Below, piece by piece: positions 10,145 through 20,601 of a stretch of 64,000 nucleotides of DNA (positions are counted from its first letter, which is position 1; each line of letters begins with the position of its first letter). The position numbers were made by a program, and so were the translations under genes. A model generated the notes under the pieces. The model saw only the letters and a list, made by a program, of their open reading frames with translations, was not told the DNA's origin and did not search any database. The stretch is from Durusdinium trenchii (taxonomy: Eukaryota; Sar; Dinophyceae; Suessiales; Symbiodiniaceae), in contig CAXAMN010021718.1 in the NCBI GenBank assembly GCA_963970005.1, positions 829,243 to 893,242 on the forward strand. Reading direction: 5' to 3'.

Positions 10145-10748
10145 TGATGATCAACACATGCGGTGAGCAAACGCTACCCACCAATAACCAGCATGAGGAC
10201 GAAACAGAGCTGGAAGATGATGTTCTCTGCTTGCTTACAGTCTCTGATTTGGATGTCTTTGCTGTGAATTGGACTTGCTCGACCTTCACACGCAGCAACC
10301 TCTGCCAGAAGCATTCCACACGGGAATCACCGCACTTGCTCTCACAAAGCATTTTGTGGCTATCGGAGCGCATGCATGCGACAGTTGCCGACTGCTTAAG
10401 AGTGTAGACCTTTGCAACACCAATGTTGAGGAAATTCCGGAATTCGCCTTCGTGCACTGCACTAGTCTCAGAGAAGTCCTCCTTCCGACAACTCTCCATA
10501 CAATCCGAGTCAAAGCCTTCATGAACTGTGCAGCCCTAGTTGAGCTTGCCATCCCGCCGCTGAGGTATATTGGAAGTAGGGTCTTCCTAGATTGCACTGT
10601 CTTCAGTGGGCTTGCCAAGATGCCAGGAAGGCATAAATGGCGAGGAGTCTATGCTGAAGAGAATGCTTTCGCCATTTGTCCTGCTGTGCGATGGCCACCC
10701 TGGCTGCATATGATCCCGGACATGGGGTATACCCCTGGTCTTGGATGA
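10145..10748 (+). pseudogene. D/E mosaic LRR pseudogene
   Basis: 10200-10290 on + reads ETELEDDVLCLLTVSDLDVF, matching the N-terminal domain of gene D. After a frame change the sequence becomes the C-terminal half of an E-type gene, open from about 10311 to the stop at 10746-10748 (HACDSCRLLKSVDL; VHCTSLREVLLP; MPGRHKWRGVYAEENAFAI; HMIPDMGYTPGLG). There is no intact start. A GCCTTAGC element follows at about 10812. Confidence 0.75.
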
Positions 10749-11059
10749 AAACAAGCCTTTCTGGCGGCAGCAAGCGCGGTCTCGCAGTTACTCGCTGAGA
10801 GTCTGGGCATGCGCCTTAGCGTGAGTCCAAGGTAGGCCAAAAGTCACACCAGGACAAATTCCATAGGGGAGCTGAGAAACATCGCAATTGTACCCTTCCA
10901 TAGGAGGTTCCACTCATGCGTATCATGGCGATATGCCCGCACTTTGGAGCTAGGGGCAAGCAAAAGAAAACAAACTGCATCGCAAAAGACCAGTGTCCCT
11001 GAACAAACTGGAAATGGGGGACAAGCTGACCGACAGCGGAGTACGGCAAGTAAGATGCG
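10749..11059. other. Spacer between LRR pseudogene and tail
   Basis: Nothing recognisable in about 310 bases apart from the decayed 3' end of the E-type copy. A 96-codon minus-strand frame (10816-11106) has no family signature. Confidence 0.4.
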
Positions 11060-11690
11060 CAAGCACTATTTTTCCTCTTCTCGCTATTCGCAATGCTGTG
11101 AGCCAATAGGAGTGAGAGTCTTAGCTCCTCGTTCCTAACAGGCGGGTGGTAGAGAGTGGCAATGGAGGATGCCCAGAGGGAACCTTAGTTTCCTTTGTTG
11201 ATGTCCGACATTTCCAATTTTGTACAAAGAGGTACAGACACCATGCTGGGATTGTCCAAAGTTTCACCTGTTTCACACGGGCCTTGCATGCAGGCGATCA
11301 TCTTTTGCAATGGTGCAGCACTTCATGGATCTAGACGATTGCTATGGCCGCCACTGATTGATCGCCGCTTGGTAACATGCCACTGGACTTGTAAGTGCAA
11401 CCAGTTGAACGAGTTGCGCCACAAGAAAGGTCTTTTCCACGGCATGCTGCACAGCTACGCCACTCCACTTGACAGGGATGCAGCCGACGTTGGAGCATTG
11501 CGATACTGACCTGCATCGTGACCATGATTTTGCCGCACTGTGGTGTGGCCGCTGGTCACTTGTAATTGTGAAGTAAAGTCCCTTTGAAGCCTTTTTGTGG
11601 CTTTGCTGGAGCACAGACCTGCGCCGATATGCTTTTCGTTCGTGAATTCAGGCCCATTTCTAGACACTCGTTTTCGTTTCACCTGTTTTC
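11060..11690 (+). repeat. F-type 3' tail, 3'-truncated
   Basis: It begins with the GTGAGCCAATAGGAGTGAGAG stretch and a GAGTCTTAGCTC variant seen after F-type copies, then follows the tail at 15960-16857. It stops at the second GTTTCACCTGTTTTC (11690), before the hairpin. There it joins E-type coding sequence directly. Confidence 0.7.
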
Positions 11691-12680
11691 AAAGAAGTCT
11701 TTCTTCCGATAACCCTCCACACAATCCGAGTCAAAGCTTTCATGAACTGTGCCTCTCGTGGAGCTTGCCATTCCGCCCTCGCTGCGGTACATAAGTTCAA
11801 GAACATGTGTGGCCATAAATGTTCGCAGGGTGTGGAGAACNNNNNNNNNNGCCCGAGCCGCAATGAAGTGGTACCGAGGTGGTATCGCGCACTGTAATAG
11901 ACGGAAGCCTGGCGTAGCTTGCAACAAACATCAAGGGCGCGAGCTCAAAACCTCAACAATAATATCTTTTCAAAACCCCCTCCTTCACAACATGCATCAA
12001 ACAACGACGTCAAATAAAACGAAACAAGGTTTCCTTGCCATAGTGAACGACCAGAGATGGCTCCTGTAAACATACGCAAACATGACAGGCTCCACGGCGC
12101 CAAACCTTCGCTTAACATCTCCCCACCCTTCTTTCCTCTCATCCAAAATTAAGACAGACCACAAAATACGAAGAATGGGTTCACAACGGTTGGTCTCAGG
12201 GCGCTAGGTCGACTCACGGCGGATGTCCACCACAAGCTTGTAGCAAACAAACATGCACCAAGCGTGCAAGGCTTCAATCAGACTGCCGAAAAAAGCAGCT
12301 GACCATTGATCCGTAAGCTTGATTGCTTTCGATCAAGAACATCATACAGGCCAAACGCTTTCTCCCCAGCAATTCTCAACCCTCACAGGTTTTCCAAACT
12401 TTTTGCTCCTTCAAGGATCGAAAAAAGTGATTTTTCTGGACACCAGTTTGGGGTCCAAAAACCCTAGCAAAAACCGGTCCCGCCACAGAGGGCCTCCCCA
12501 GCAGGAAGTGGGGCCTTCCCAGATTGCACTGTCTTTCGCAGGCTTGTCAAGATGCCAGGAAGGCACAAATGGCGAGGAGTCTACGCAGAAGAGAATGCTT
12601 TCGCCATTTGTCCTGCTGTGCGATGGCCACCTTGGCTACACATGATCCCGGACATGGGGTTTACCCCTGGTCTTGGATGA
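11691..12680 (+). pseudogene. E-type LRR pseudogene with about 690-bp insertion
   Basis: 11691-11812 reads KEVFLPITLHTIRVKAFMNC and, after a frame change, a LRYISSR unit. 12506-12680 resumes at GSGAFPDCTVFRRLVKMPG and runs to the E-type cap (HKWRGVYAEENAFAI). The 690 bp between them are unlike the tails and include the N-run. The interruption falls at the same codon region (S-R-x-F-x-D-C) as the tail insertion at 7143-7688, which suggests a hot spot or a shared ancestral break. Confidence 0.7.
11841..11850. other. Assembly gap (10 N)
   Basis: Ten N of unknown true length, inside the insertion that splits the E-type pseudogene. Confidence 0.99.
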
Positions 12681-12717
12681 AAACAAGCCTTTCTGGCGGC
12701 AGCAAGCGCGGTCTCGC

Positions 12718-12981
12718 ATGTTTCACCTTGCACAGAGGAAAGACTACATGATGGTGGAGACGCCGCCTGTGGGTCCTAGGTTGTGGTGTTTTGTTTGTTT
12801 GGTGTGGTGTTGGGTTTCTCTGTTCCTTTCTCCACCATCAGACTGTTCTTCCCTCCCTTCAACGATAACCTGGGCACCATGCCCACACGGCGTCCGTACT
12901 CGTGGAAAAAAATTTTTTCGTTTCACCTGTTTCACCTAGCACAGAGGAAAGACCACGTGATGGTGGAGACTCGGCCTGTCC
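12718..12981 (+). repeat. Two partial F-type tails in tandem
   Basis: The first (12718-12917) runs from the second GTTTCAC box through the hairpin (arms 12749-12760 and 12829-12840, perfect 12 bp) to the CACTCGTGG-type end and A-run. The second (12924-12981) repeats the start of the same segment, including the left hairpin arm GATGGTGGAGA, and breaks off into E-type sequence. Confidence 0.75.
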
Positions 12982-13625
12982 GATGCATGCGCCCATTGCA
13001 AGGAACAACATTCCGCAAAGGCTTCACACCCAAAGTCTCGGCAACCCGGAGCCAAGACGCTGTTTAGTAGTTTGCAGTCACGGAAGACGTTAAATGCCTA
13101 CCACTGTGGTCGGCAGTTTGACGATGCGGAGCTGCCGGCAGTTTTGCCAAGCCTCTGCTTCAATAAGCCTGATGCCTGACTCTACACTGGCGTGTCTCAG
13201 GCGTGGAACCCCTGCAAAGGCCCCTTCTGGGACAATTCCCTCTGGGTTCATGGGGACATGAACTGCTAGCGGAATGTGATGGATGCGGCAATCCTCAAGT
13301 TCTGCTTGAGATGGCAGGACAACACTGCAGTTCCGAAAGACAATGGTGTATTCCGTGCCTTGCTGTAGCTTGTCCCAGATTGGGTCCTCTAGGTGCATCT
13401 GTGTGGCAGTTTGTAGAAAGTCAATGAAGCACCCAAACACTTTGAGATCAGTGACAGAAACGAGATAGTCCATAACCTGGTCTTCTAGATCCTCAAAGCG
13501 GTCAAACTTTGCAACACTGAGAGAGACCTGAAAAGTCTCTCCCGAAAGCGCAGTCAGCATCAGTATTCCATGACCGGCTCCTTTTCAGGGAGAGTGCTAA
13601 TCATGGATGAATCATCAAATTCCAT
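12982..13625 (-). pseudogene. E-type LRR pseudogene, N-terminal half
   Basis: ATG at 13625 (MEFDDSSMIS). A frame break near 13560 is followed by an open stretch down to 13090 (VAKFDRFEDLEDQVMDY; LEDPIWDKLQQ; PRLRHASVESGIRLI; RQLRIVKLPTTVVGI). Further LRR remains reach 12982, where sequence switches to an F-type tail. The C-terminal half is absent on this strand, while a different E-type copy covering residues from about 145 to the end sits on + at 13805-14515. Confidence 0.8.
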
Positions 13626-13652
13626 GTGCGACAGGCTGTTTGCAATGATTGT

Positions 13653-13664
13653 TTGAGCCAAAAG
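13653..13664 (-). promoter_or_regulatory. Spliced-leader-like motif upstream of E pseudogene
   Basis: The minus strand reads CTTTTGGCTCAA, identical to the motif at 8718-8729, 27 bases upstream of the ATG at 13625. Confidence 0.65.
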
Positions 13665-13804
13665 TGTCTGGGTCTGCTTGTGGGCTGTTCCCAAGGCCAT
13701 GGATTCTGAAGATAGATGCCAAGGCACCCACCTAGAGTCTACCATGGGCTGGCATGCCACGTCATGTCAGCATAGAGTCAGGTATCAGCCTTATTGGCCC
13801 AAGC

Positions 13805-14515
13805 ATGGCACTCATGCCGTCAGCTCCGAATTGTCAAACTGCCGTCAACAGTTGTTAGCATTTCTGACAACGCATTTCGAAGCTGTAAACTGCTCAACAG
13901 TGTCACTGGCCTGGTTGCCGAGTTTGGCTACAAAGCTTTTGATGGAGTGCTGTTCACTGCAGTGGGTCTACACCACTGAACCACCAAGTTTGGGCATTGC
14001 CTCTTTCGAGGCTCATCAACCTTGCCGAATTTACCCTGCAAGAGAGTCCCTTTTCAAGCAAGGTGCCGTCACAACCCACTGCCAGCGAATTGGCTCTAGG
14101 TTGCCTCACCTCTACAGGGAAAGCCACATTAACACTGACGCAGGGCTTCAAAGTCACAGGAGCGCATGCTTGCGACAACTGTTCACCTTTCCAACACACA
14201 AATCGAAGAAATACAAGAATTTACCTTTGTGCACTCCACGAGCCTCAAAGAAGTTTGTCTCCCGAGAACACTCCATTCGATTCGAGTCAAGGCCTTCATG
14301 AACTGTGCGGCCCTGCCAGAACTTGCCAAACCACCCTCACTCAAATATTCAGCGAGTGGAGCTTTCTTGGACTGCACTGCTTTCAAGAGGCTAGTCAAGT
14401 TGCCAGGCCGGCACAAATGGCAAGAGGTTTTGCTTTCGCCATATGCCCAGACATGAGATGGCCGCCTTGGCTACTCATGATTCCGGACACGGGATATGTC
14501 TCTGGTTTAGCCTGA
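13805..14515 (+). pseudogene. E-type LRR pseudogene, C-terminal two thirds
   Basis: It starts within an LRR unit (RQLRIVKLPSTVVSISDNAF) without the N-terminal domain. Frame changes occur near 13950, 14180 and 14420. Recognisable pieces include INLAEFTLQESP, GAHACDNC, EFTFVHSTSLKEV and the end AICPDMRWPPWLLMIPDTG, with stop TGA at 14513-14515. A GAGCCTTAGCTC motif follows near 14558. Together with 12982-13625 it forms a head-to-head pair on opposite strands. Confidence 0.8.
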
Positions 14516-14697
14516 AGTGACCCTGTCTGAATGTAACAGCCCATCCAGTCTGGGTGCGAGCCTTAGCTCGGGTCCGGCCAGGTCAACTTTCGCCCTTGTG
14601 CACCGTACAATCCATACGTACATGCATTTTATAAGCCAAGGGAGCAGATGGCAACTGACGCGGGCTGGTTGAAACCACACACACCTACCCTGCAACT

Positions 14698-14710
14698 CTT
14701 ATGGCTCAAG
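14698..14710 (+). promoter_or_regulatory. Spliced-leader-like motif upstream of F pseudogene
   Basis: CTTATGGCTCAAG, 57 bases upstream of the F-type ATG at 14768. Confidence 0.6.
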
Positions 14711-14767
14711 CAGAGTGAGCATGCCAGCTGATACGCCTGGCCCAGCCCTCGCTGCAGTGAAGAAGGG

Positions 14768-15842
14768 ATGGAGGCACAGACCTGCGCCTTCCTCACGCTG
14801 GCAGGAGAGAAGCTGCCCATTGAGGTAGATCTGAATGCATATACTGGTATTTGGGGTTTTGAAAAAATGCCGTATTTGCAGAGCTCCCCTATTTTGGATG
14901 CAGCAGCACCAGTGTGATTTGCAATTTGTGCAAACAGACACCCACCAAGTCTTAGCAAACCCCATACAGAGCAAACTGAGAGCCAACCACTGCTGCTATG
15001 TGATTGCTCGGCCATGCTTTGTAGAAGCAGCACACAAAGGGCAACTTAAAGGGGAAGCCAAGGCAATCAGAGTGCCACGTGGTAGGAATGATAAAATCCC
15101 ACCGCAAGCCTTCTCCTTCCACACGGAAGTCCGTCATGTCCGAGTTGAACCCGGTATGCGGATTGTAGGAGAAGCTGCGTGGAGGAGTTGTCGACAGCTG
15201 CAAGTGGTCCACCTGCCAGACACGGTAGTCAGCCTGCTGCATGGTGCCTTCAGCCGCTGCCGAGTCTTACGCGTAGTGATTGCCCCTGGCTGCCAACATT
15301 TCGGCGCTAAGGTCTTCGAGGAGTGTTGCTCCCTAACACAAATAGGAGTGACGCAGTGCCCTGACATTGTACTCGCCCCCAAGCACAATTGCGGCCCCGT
15401 GTGTTTCCTGTCTTCTGCTAGATTTTAACAGGATAGGGACGGCCGCGTGCGTGAGCTGCCAACAGCTGCAAACTGTGGATTTGTCCAAACGCGTGTCAGT
15501 GAACTTGTGGGCTCAACTTTCGCGTACTGCTCACAGCTACAACAACTCAGTCTTCCCCAAAATTTACGAATCATTGAACAAGAAGCCTTTCTCAAATGTA
15601 CCTCGCTACAAGAAGTCTGCATCCCGTCATCCCTGCTTTACATCGCGAGGCGTGCTTTTGCAGGTTGCACGCAGCTTCGAACAGTTCGTAAAAAAGGGAA
15701 AAGCACAACATGGCGAGGTACCTATGCGCGGGGCAATGCTTTTGACAAATGCGAGCAATTGGACAAGCCCCAGTGGCTCCGATTCCTGCCGCCAAATGCC
15801 AATGACCAATGGAGGGAAGACTTCCATGAAGCCATACTTTAG
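14768..15842 (+). pseudogene. F-type LRR pseudogene
   Basis: From the ATG at 14768 the F-type N-terminal domain is recognisable (LTLAGEKLPIEVDLNAY) but hits a stop near 14918. A second frame carries HKGQLKGEAKAIRVP through ECCSLTQIGV to a stop near 15428. A third has DFNRIGTAACVSCQQLQTVDL. The last open part (15447-15842) covers FAYCSQLQQLSLP to the cap WRGTYARGNAFDKC and WREDF. About 60 residues are deleted in the middle relative to gene F. The whole retro-copy is preserved in order: leader-like motif, ORF, tail, A-run. Confidence 0.85.
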
Positions 15843-16857
15843 ACTGGCAACGCTCGGACGACAGTGGGGATGGACTGCTATTCTGCTGTCTCGATTTTGT
15901 GAGCCAGGCTCAAGAAAGCTCAGGCAAAGCCATCATTTCGGCCTCACTATCAATATTTCAGTGAGCCTGCAGGAATGAGAGCCTTAGCTTTCGCTCCTAA
16001 GAGGCGGGTGGTAGAGAATGGTAATGGAAGGTTGCCAGGCGGAACCTTAGTTCTCCTTGCAGCGGCCACGCCATGACCATTGCTGTACAAAGAGGCACAA
16101 GTACCATGCTAGGATAGGTCCACGTTTCACTGGTTTCACACGGGCCTTGCACGCAACAGGAGAATATTAGCACCTCTCTTTCTTTCTGGAACAGAGAGTA
16201 CCGCTTTGGCACTCCTTGAATGCTAAGGGGTGCAAAGGTGACCTCCCTTCGGGGGGGATGGCATCACCTTCGTCAGCAAGCTCCATTTGTTTGCCTCTGC
16301 CTCCACTGTCTGACCATCGACATGCCTCTCGTCTCGTTCGTGCAATCAGTTGAAGGGGTTGTACAACGAGATGGGCCTTTTCCACGGCTTGTTTGGCAGA
16401 GCAACAACTGATTTTCCTGGGCAAGGATCAGACTGGCTGACAACAAACCTGCAAAGCACCCAATTATCACTTTCGCCACTCGATGCAGTGGCCCTCTTGG
16501 TCACAGTTTTGTCGGTGGGGCGAGGCCCCTTTGATTGGCTCCGCTGCACTCCGCTCTTGCGCTGACCATGCCGACCGACTTTCGTAGTGAATTCAGGCCC
16601 ATAGTTAGTACACAGTCAGGCTTTGCCTTTTTCAATTGTCTCACCCTCGTACAGAGGAAACACTTTTAGATGAGGGGGAACCGGCCTCTGGCCCTTGGTG
16701 GTGTTTTGGTTTTTGGTTCTGGTTTTTGTTTGGTGGGTTGTTGTTTGGTTTTGGGGTTGCTTGTGTTCTTTTCCCCCTCATCATGTTGTGTTTCCTTCCC
16801 CTTCAATGATGACCTGGGCACTCCGCCCACACGGCGTCCGCACTCGTGGAAAAAAAC
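15843..16857 (+). repeat. F-type 3' tail, full length, A7 end
   Basis: It starts with the F-type 3' UTR motif GAGCCTTAGCT (about 15979) and ends in CACTCGTGG plus seven A (16851-16857). Hairpin arms GATGAGGGGGAA (16669-16680) and TTCCCCCTCATC (16771-16782) pair perfectly over 12 bp, although their sequence differs from the other F-type tails at several positions on both sides. Confidence 0.8.
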
Positions 16858-16972
16858 CATACATTGTTGTGGGCACTTTTGAAGGCCTGTGTCCCTCTAA
16901 CACCTTGGCGAGCTTTCCTGATACGCCAAGCCTCGAAGGGGCATATGAGTATTAGACGGCAATTTGGGTGAA

Positions 16973-17877
16973 ATGGTGTCTTTTCAGGACACCTATAAAA
17001 GCACCCAACGAATTGAAGTACCTGGTTGGCCAGAAATACAGCAAGCTGTGCTGCCCCCCACCCAGGCCCAGTGCCAGCTAGAGCCCCTGGGCATCAAGAC
17101 TTCTGCCACCCTGCAAAGGGCTCCTGGCACAAACGCGGTGCCGGCCTCACACATGCAAGCACAAGACCACACGACCACAGGGCCTGCCGATACAACAAAT
17201 GCCGACGAGAAAGCTGAGGAGGAAGAGGACGATAAGCATGTGGCGCCAGAGGGGCAAGGATGTTTCTCCTTCCGACAAAGCCTCTTGCTCAGAGCCAAGG
17301 ACACATATGCTGCCAGGTGTACTGGCAACAAATATGAGATTATCTCCAAATGGCTCCTCACGGGACTGGCAGTGGTCTTCTCGAGGCCGAAGTGGCAGTT
17401 TCTTGCCAAAAGAGGTACTCTGACTGCCACCACCTCCTCCGGCGCTATTATCGAGGTGGATACCCGGCGGGCCTTGTGGACAAAAGGGCATTGCCTTACG
17501 TGCTCCCGTGGCATAATGCCTTATCGGAGGCTGACTGGCAGCACAGGGTCGGGTGGTTCTGTCATTCTCGATATTTGCATGATATGGAAGCCCTGTATGC
17601 TGAGCGTGCATGGTCGAAGTTTGATACCTTTTACCGCACAATGGACCTCACTAACCCCATCCAAGCCATGCGGTACGACCAAGCAAACAGCGAACAAGCA
17701 AAACAAGTAACACAAGCAACACAAGCAGAGCAGGCAACCGTACCAGCCCAACCAACAACAACTGAGCCAAGTGTCCTGGCGGGCCCCCACCTTGCTGATA
17801 GGGTCACAGTAGCCAATTCTGGCTCGCAGTGCGTGGACAGGCAGGCTACAGCTGCTGCCACTGGCTCAAACCAGTGA
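16973..17877 (+). pseudogene. Family P copy 1, frame broken
   Basis: Unrecognised family. From ATG 16973 (MVSFQDTYKSTQRIEVPGW) the frame is open past 17400. It contains a T/A/D/E-rich low-complexity stretch (NADEKAEEEEDDKH) and then KYEIISKWLLTGLAVVFS. Similarity to copy 2 (23750-24521) then continues in the -1 frame from about 17410 (RRYYRGGYPAGLVDKRALPY; ADWQHRVGWF), ending at TGA 17875-17877 after a Gln/Thr/Ala-rich tail. The frame change lies at GCCAAAAGAGG. It is either a pseudogene, a sequencing error or an unusual frameshift. Gene A begins 40 bases downstream, and its leader-like motif lies inside this ORF. Confidence 0.5.
17861..17870 (+). promoter_or_regulatory. Spliced-leader-like motif upstream of gene A
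   Basis: GCCACTGGCTCAAA context. The GGCTCAA core is kept. It is 48 bases upstream of the gene A ATG and inside the last codons of family P copy 1. Confidence 0.5.
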
Positions 17878-17918
17878 CTAATTCCCATGCAGCTCACCGT
17901 GCGGTTGCCTACTGCCTC

Positions 17919-19202
17919 ATGGAGAGTAAAGAATCTGACACGGATGATACTGCAGGAGTCAGTCACTGCCCATTGAGGCTATACACTTTAGCAGGAAAAG
18001 AAATCGAAACTATTGTGCCTATTAGCATTTACCATCATTGGGAAATGCTAGAAGACTATTTAGTAGAGCTGCCAGCCAGATGTTTTGACCTTGATACCTT
18101 TGGTTGTGAGCTCATGCTCATATCAGAAGACACCATGAGCCCACTCAGTGACCCCATCCACGAGGAGCTCTGGGAAAACAAGGGGTATCAACTGGTCATC
18201 CATACAAGTTTCAGGCAGGTACTTTCCAAAGAGCAAATTCGCAGAGACGAATATGAAGACCACCCCAAAGCCATTTGGGTCCCTGCCAATGAATCAGGCA
18301 TTCTCCCTGCTAAAGCCTTTTTTGCCCTTGCCAGACTTCGGCACGTACAAGTTGAGGTTGGCTACCACACTATAGAGCGACAGGTGTGGCGCTACTGTCA
18401 CACCCTTATCATTGTTAAACTGCCGAGCACTGTAGTCACAATCGCGAATGCAGTTTTCCAAGGATGTTATGCGCTCACCACAGTTGCAATGCCAGGGTGC
18501 CTATTCCTAGGAGCCAGGCTTTTTGCAGAGTGTTGTGCCCTCGAACGGGTAGGGGTACTCACAGAAAACTCCTGCCGACTAGCCAGGGGTGCTACCATCT
18601 CCCCCTATGCGTTTGAAGGATGCGGCAAGCTTAGGCAGATAGGTCTCCCAGGGACCAAAGCCAGCATTGATGTGCTGTCTGCAACGCCCCCCCCAGAAGG
18701 TCTGCCAACGGGGTGTTTTTATTCGGCCGGCGTCCAAAGAATAGACATTATACGCTCAACCGAGTTTATTGGGCACAAGGCCTTTGCACAATGTCAGCAA
18801 TTGACTGCGATTGACTTGTCACGTACACAGGTGAGCATTTTAAGTATGCAAGTATTCTCTCATTGCCGAGCCTTAACACAGGTAATCTTGCCATGGCGCC
18901 TCACCGAAATTCGTGCTGAGGCGTTTGAAGCCTGTGTCTTGCTATACACGGTAGCGCTTCCGCGGCAGCTTCTCAGCATTGGACACAGAGCCTTTGCCGG
19001 GTGCAGCAAACTAGTCTGCCTCACCTACCGAGGCGCTGAGGCTGATAGATGCCGCCTGCAAGTGGCAGCCAACGCCTTCGAAGGGTGTCAGGCACTAGTC
19101 GTCCCTGAAGGAATTTGCTATCTATCGGTACGGGGTAGACAGCGCGCCCAAAAATATGCAATTTGGGAGTCTCAGGAAGAAGACTTCGCACGGCCAACCT
19201 AG
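17919..19202 (+). CDS. LRR_5 (BspA-like) protein, A-type
   Basis: Intronless, 427 codons. ATG at 17919 (MESKESDTDDTAG) was chosen because it follows the leader-like motif; the frame is open further upstream. The N-terminal domain (residues about 18-100: LRLYTLAGKEIETIVPISIY, then CFDLDTFGCELML, then LSDPIHEELW) matches that of the other LRR genes. LRR_5 repeats follow from about residue 125, with AF-x-x-C motifs such as AVFQGCYALTTVAMPG and AFAQCQQLTAIDLSRTQV. The end lacks the usual R-G-x-Y cap and reads CYLSVRGRQRAQKYAIWE. It lies between family P copy 1 and gene B2 (166 bases apart). No signal peptide or membrane segment is seen. Function unknown, probably protein binding. Confidence 0.85.
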   Translation: MESKESDTDDTAGVSHCPLRLYTLAGKEIETIVPISIYHHWEMLEDYLVELPARCFDLDTFGCELMLISEDTMSPLSDPIHEELWENKGYQLVIHTSFRQVLSKEQIRRDEYEDHPKAIWVPANESGILPAKAFFALARLRHVQVEVGYHTIERQVWRYCHTLIIVKLPSTVVTIANAVFQGCYALTTVAMPGCLFLGARLFAECCALERVGVLTENSCRLARGATISPYAFEGCGKLRQIGLPGTKASIDVLSATPPPEGLPTGCFYSAGVQRIDIIRSTEFIGHKAFAQCQQLTAIDLSRTQVSILSMQVFSHCRALTQVILPWRLTEIRAEAFEACVLLYTVALPRQLLSIGHRAFAGCSKLVCLTYRGAEADRCRLQVAANAFEGCQALVVPEGICYLSVRGRQRAQKYAIWESQEEDFARPT

Positions 19203-19322
19203 GAGAAAACATCCAGATGGCTGCCCGTGCAGTTGTCTCTCCCCAAGCTTGTAAATAGTAACAGCCGCTAGCAGCAGCAGTCAAGAAACAGTCAAGAAAC
19301 AACTGCAGCCTGCTGCAGACCC

Positions 19323-19333
19323 TTTAGGCTCAG
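19323..19333 (+). promoter_or_regulatory. Spliced-leader-like motif upstream of B2
   Basis: TTTAGGCTCAG, 35 bases upstream of ATG 19369. Confidence 0.55.
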
Positions 19334-19368
19334 ACGGAGACACAGTGCAGGTCAGTCGACGTTCGGCC

Positions 19369-20601
19369 ATGCTCGCTGATCATATTTCAGTGTCTAGCTC
19401 GCAATGGAGCGAAGAAAGGTCAATGGTTATCCATTTGATCTTGACCACATTGTCAGGAGAGGAAGCCCAACTGACTATTGAACTTCAAGAATTTGACCGC
19501 CTCCAGGAATTTGAAAGTGCAGTTCTGGAACAACTTCCCGAAATAGGTAACAGCAGCACCTTCGGGTGCGAGCTGGACTTTCTCTGCTGCAACTCACAGC
19601 CGAAGCTGGTCGATCCGATCTGGCGCACCCTGCGAGACTGCAATTGCTTTACTGTCGTTGTGAGCCCTTGTCTAGTCGTAGCTGAACATAAGGGCCAAAT
19701 ACAAGGCGAGGCCAAAGCCCTGCGAGTCCCGTTCTACTACATTGATAGAGTCTTCCCGCAGGCCTTTTCGTATGTAGCCAAGGTCCGACATATACAGGTG
19801 GATGCCGGCTATCGTATCATAGGGGAGCGTTCATGGCACCATTGTCAACACCTCCAAATAGTGCATCTAGCCAGCACAGTCATCAGTCTGCAGACGCGAG
19901 CCTTCTATCGCTGCTACGCATTGCGCAGTGTCCTTGCCCCAGGTTGTAAAGAATTTGGAACACAGGTCTTTGCCGAATGCTGCTCCCTGCTGCAAGTCGG
20001 ACTCAGAAACGATACTACAAATCAACTAGCTCCACAGGCCGAGCTAAGGCCCCGCGCCTTTCATAGATGTACAGCACTGCGACAACTTGACTTCGAGCTT
20101 AGGGAGTACAATGCTAACAGTGTGACGCGGGCCTTGCCGGAGTGCTGCTTCCTGGAAGCTGGCCTAACCTCACTAATCTTGCCCTCAGATTTTACATGGA
20201 TAGGACCGGCCGCATGTGAACGCTGCCTCCAACTGCTACAGGTGGATCTCTCGCAAATTATGAACTGTGCATTTGCCCACTGTCAACACTTGCAACGCCT
20301 GAAGCTTCCAAACAAACTGCGAAAGATCCAGCAGGAAGCCTTCCTCAAATGCGCCGCCCTGACCGAAGTCAGCGTGCCACCAACCCTACTCTATATTGCG
20401 AGGCGGGCCTTTGCAGGATGCACGCAGCTCAATCGATTCCAACGAACAGGCAAACGAATGACTTGGCGAGGCACATACTCGCGAGCCAATGCTTTTTTGA
20501 GGTGCGATAACCTAGATATGCCAAAGTGGGTTCGATGGATACCGCGCAATCCAAAAGACGAGGATCAATGGGCCGATGACTCCTTCAGAGTCCTCAACTA
20601 A
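19369..20601 (+). CDS. LRR_5 (BspA-like) protein, B-type copy 2
   Basis: Intronless, 410 codons from ATG 19369 (MLADHISVSSSQW). The N-terminal domain covers residues about 24-105 (LTTLSGEEAQLTIELQEFD; STFGCELDF; DPIWRTLRDCN). LRR_5 units follow, for example AFYRCYALRSVLAPGCKEFG and ECCFLEAGLTSLILPSDFTW, and the cap reads WRGTYSRANAFLRCD with the end DDSFRVLN. Compared with B1 it has an intact start, but a 15-bp deletion after VDLS removes five residues from one repeat. It follows gene A closely and is followed by the B-type tail, the same order as the relic at 1732-4529. Confidence 0.85.
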   Translation: MLADHISVSSSQWSEERSMVIHLILTTLSGEEAQLTIELQEFDRLQEFESAVLEQLPEIGNSSTFGCELDFLCCNSQPKLVDPIWRTLRDCNCFTVVVSPCLVVAEHKGQIQGEAKALRVPFYYIDRVFPQAFSYVAKVRHIQVDAGYRIIGERSWHHCQHLQIVHLASTVISLQTRAFYRCYALRSVLAPGCKEFGTQVFAECCSLLQVGLRNDTTNQLAPQAELRPRAFHRCTALRQLDFELREYNANSVTRALPECCFLEAGLTSLILPSDFTWIGPAACERCLQLLQVDLSQIMNCAFAHCQHLQRLKLPNKLRKIQQEAFLKCAALTEVSVPPTLLYIARRAFAGCTQLNRFQRTGKRMTWRGTYSRANAFLRCDNLDMPKWVRWIPRNPKDEDQWADDSFRVLN

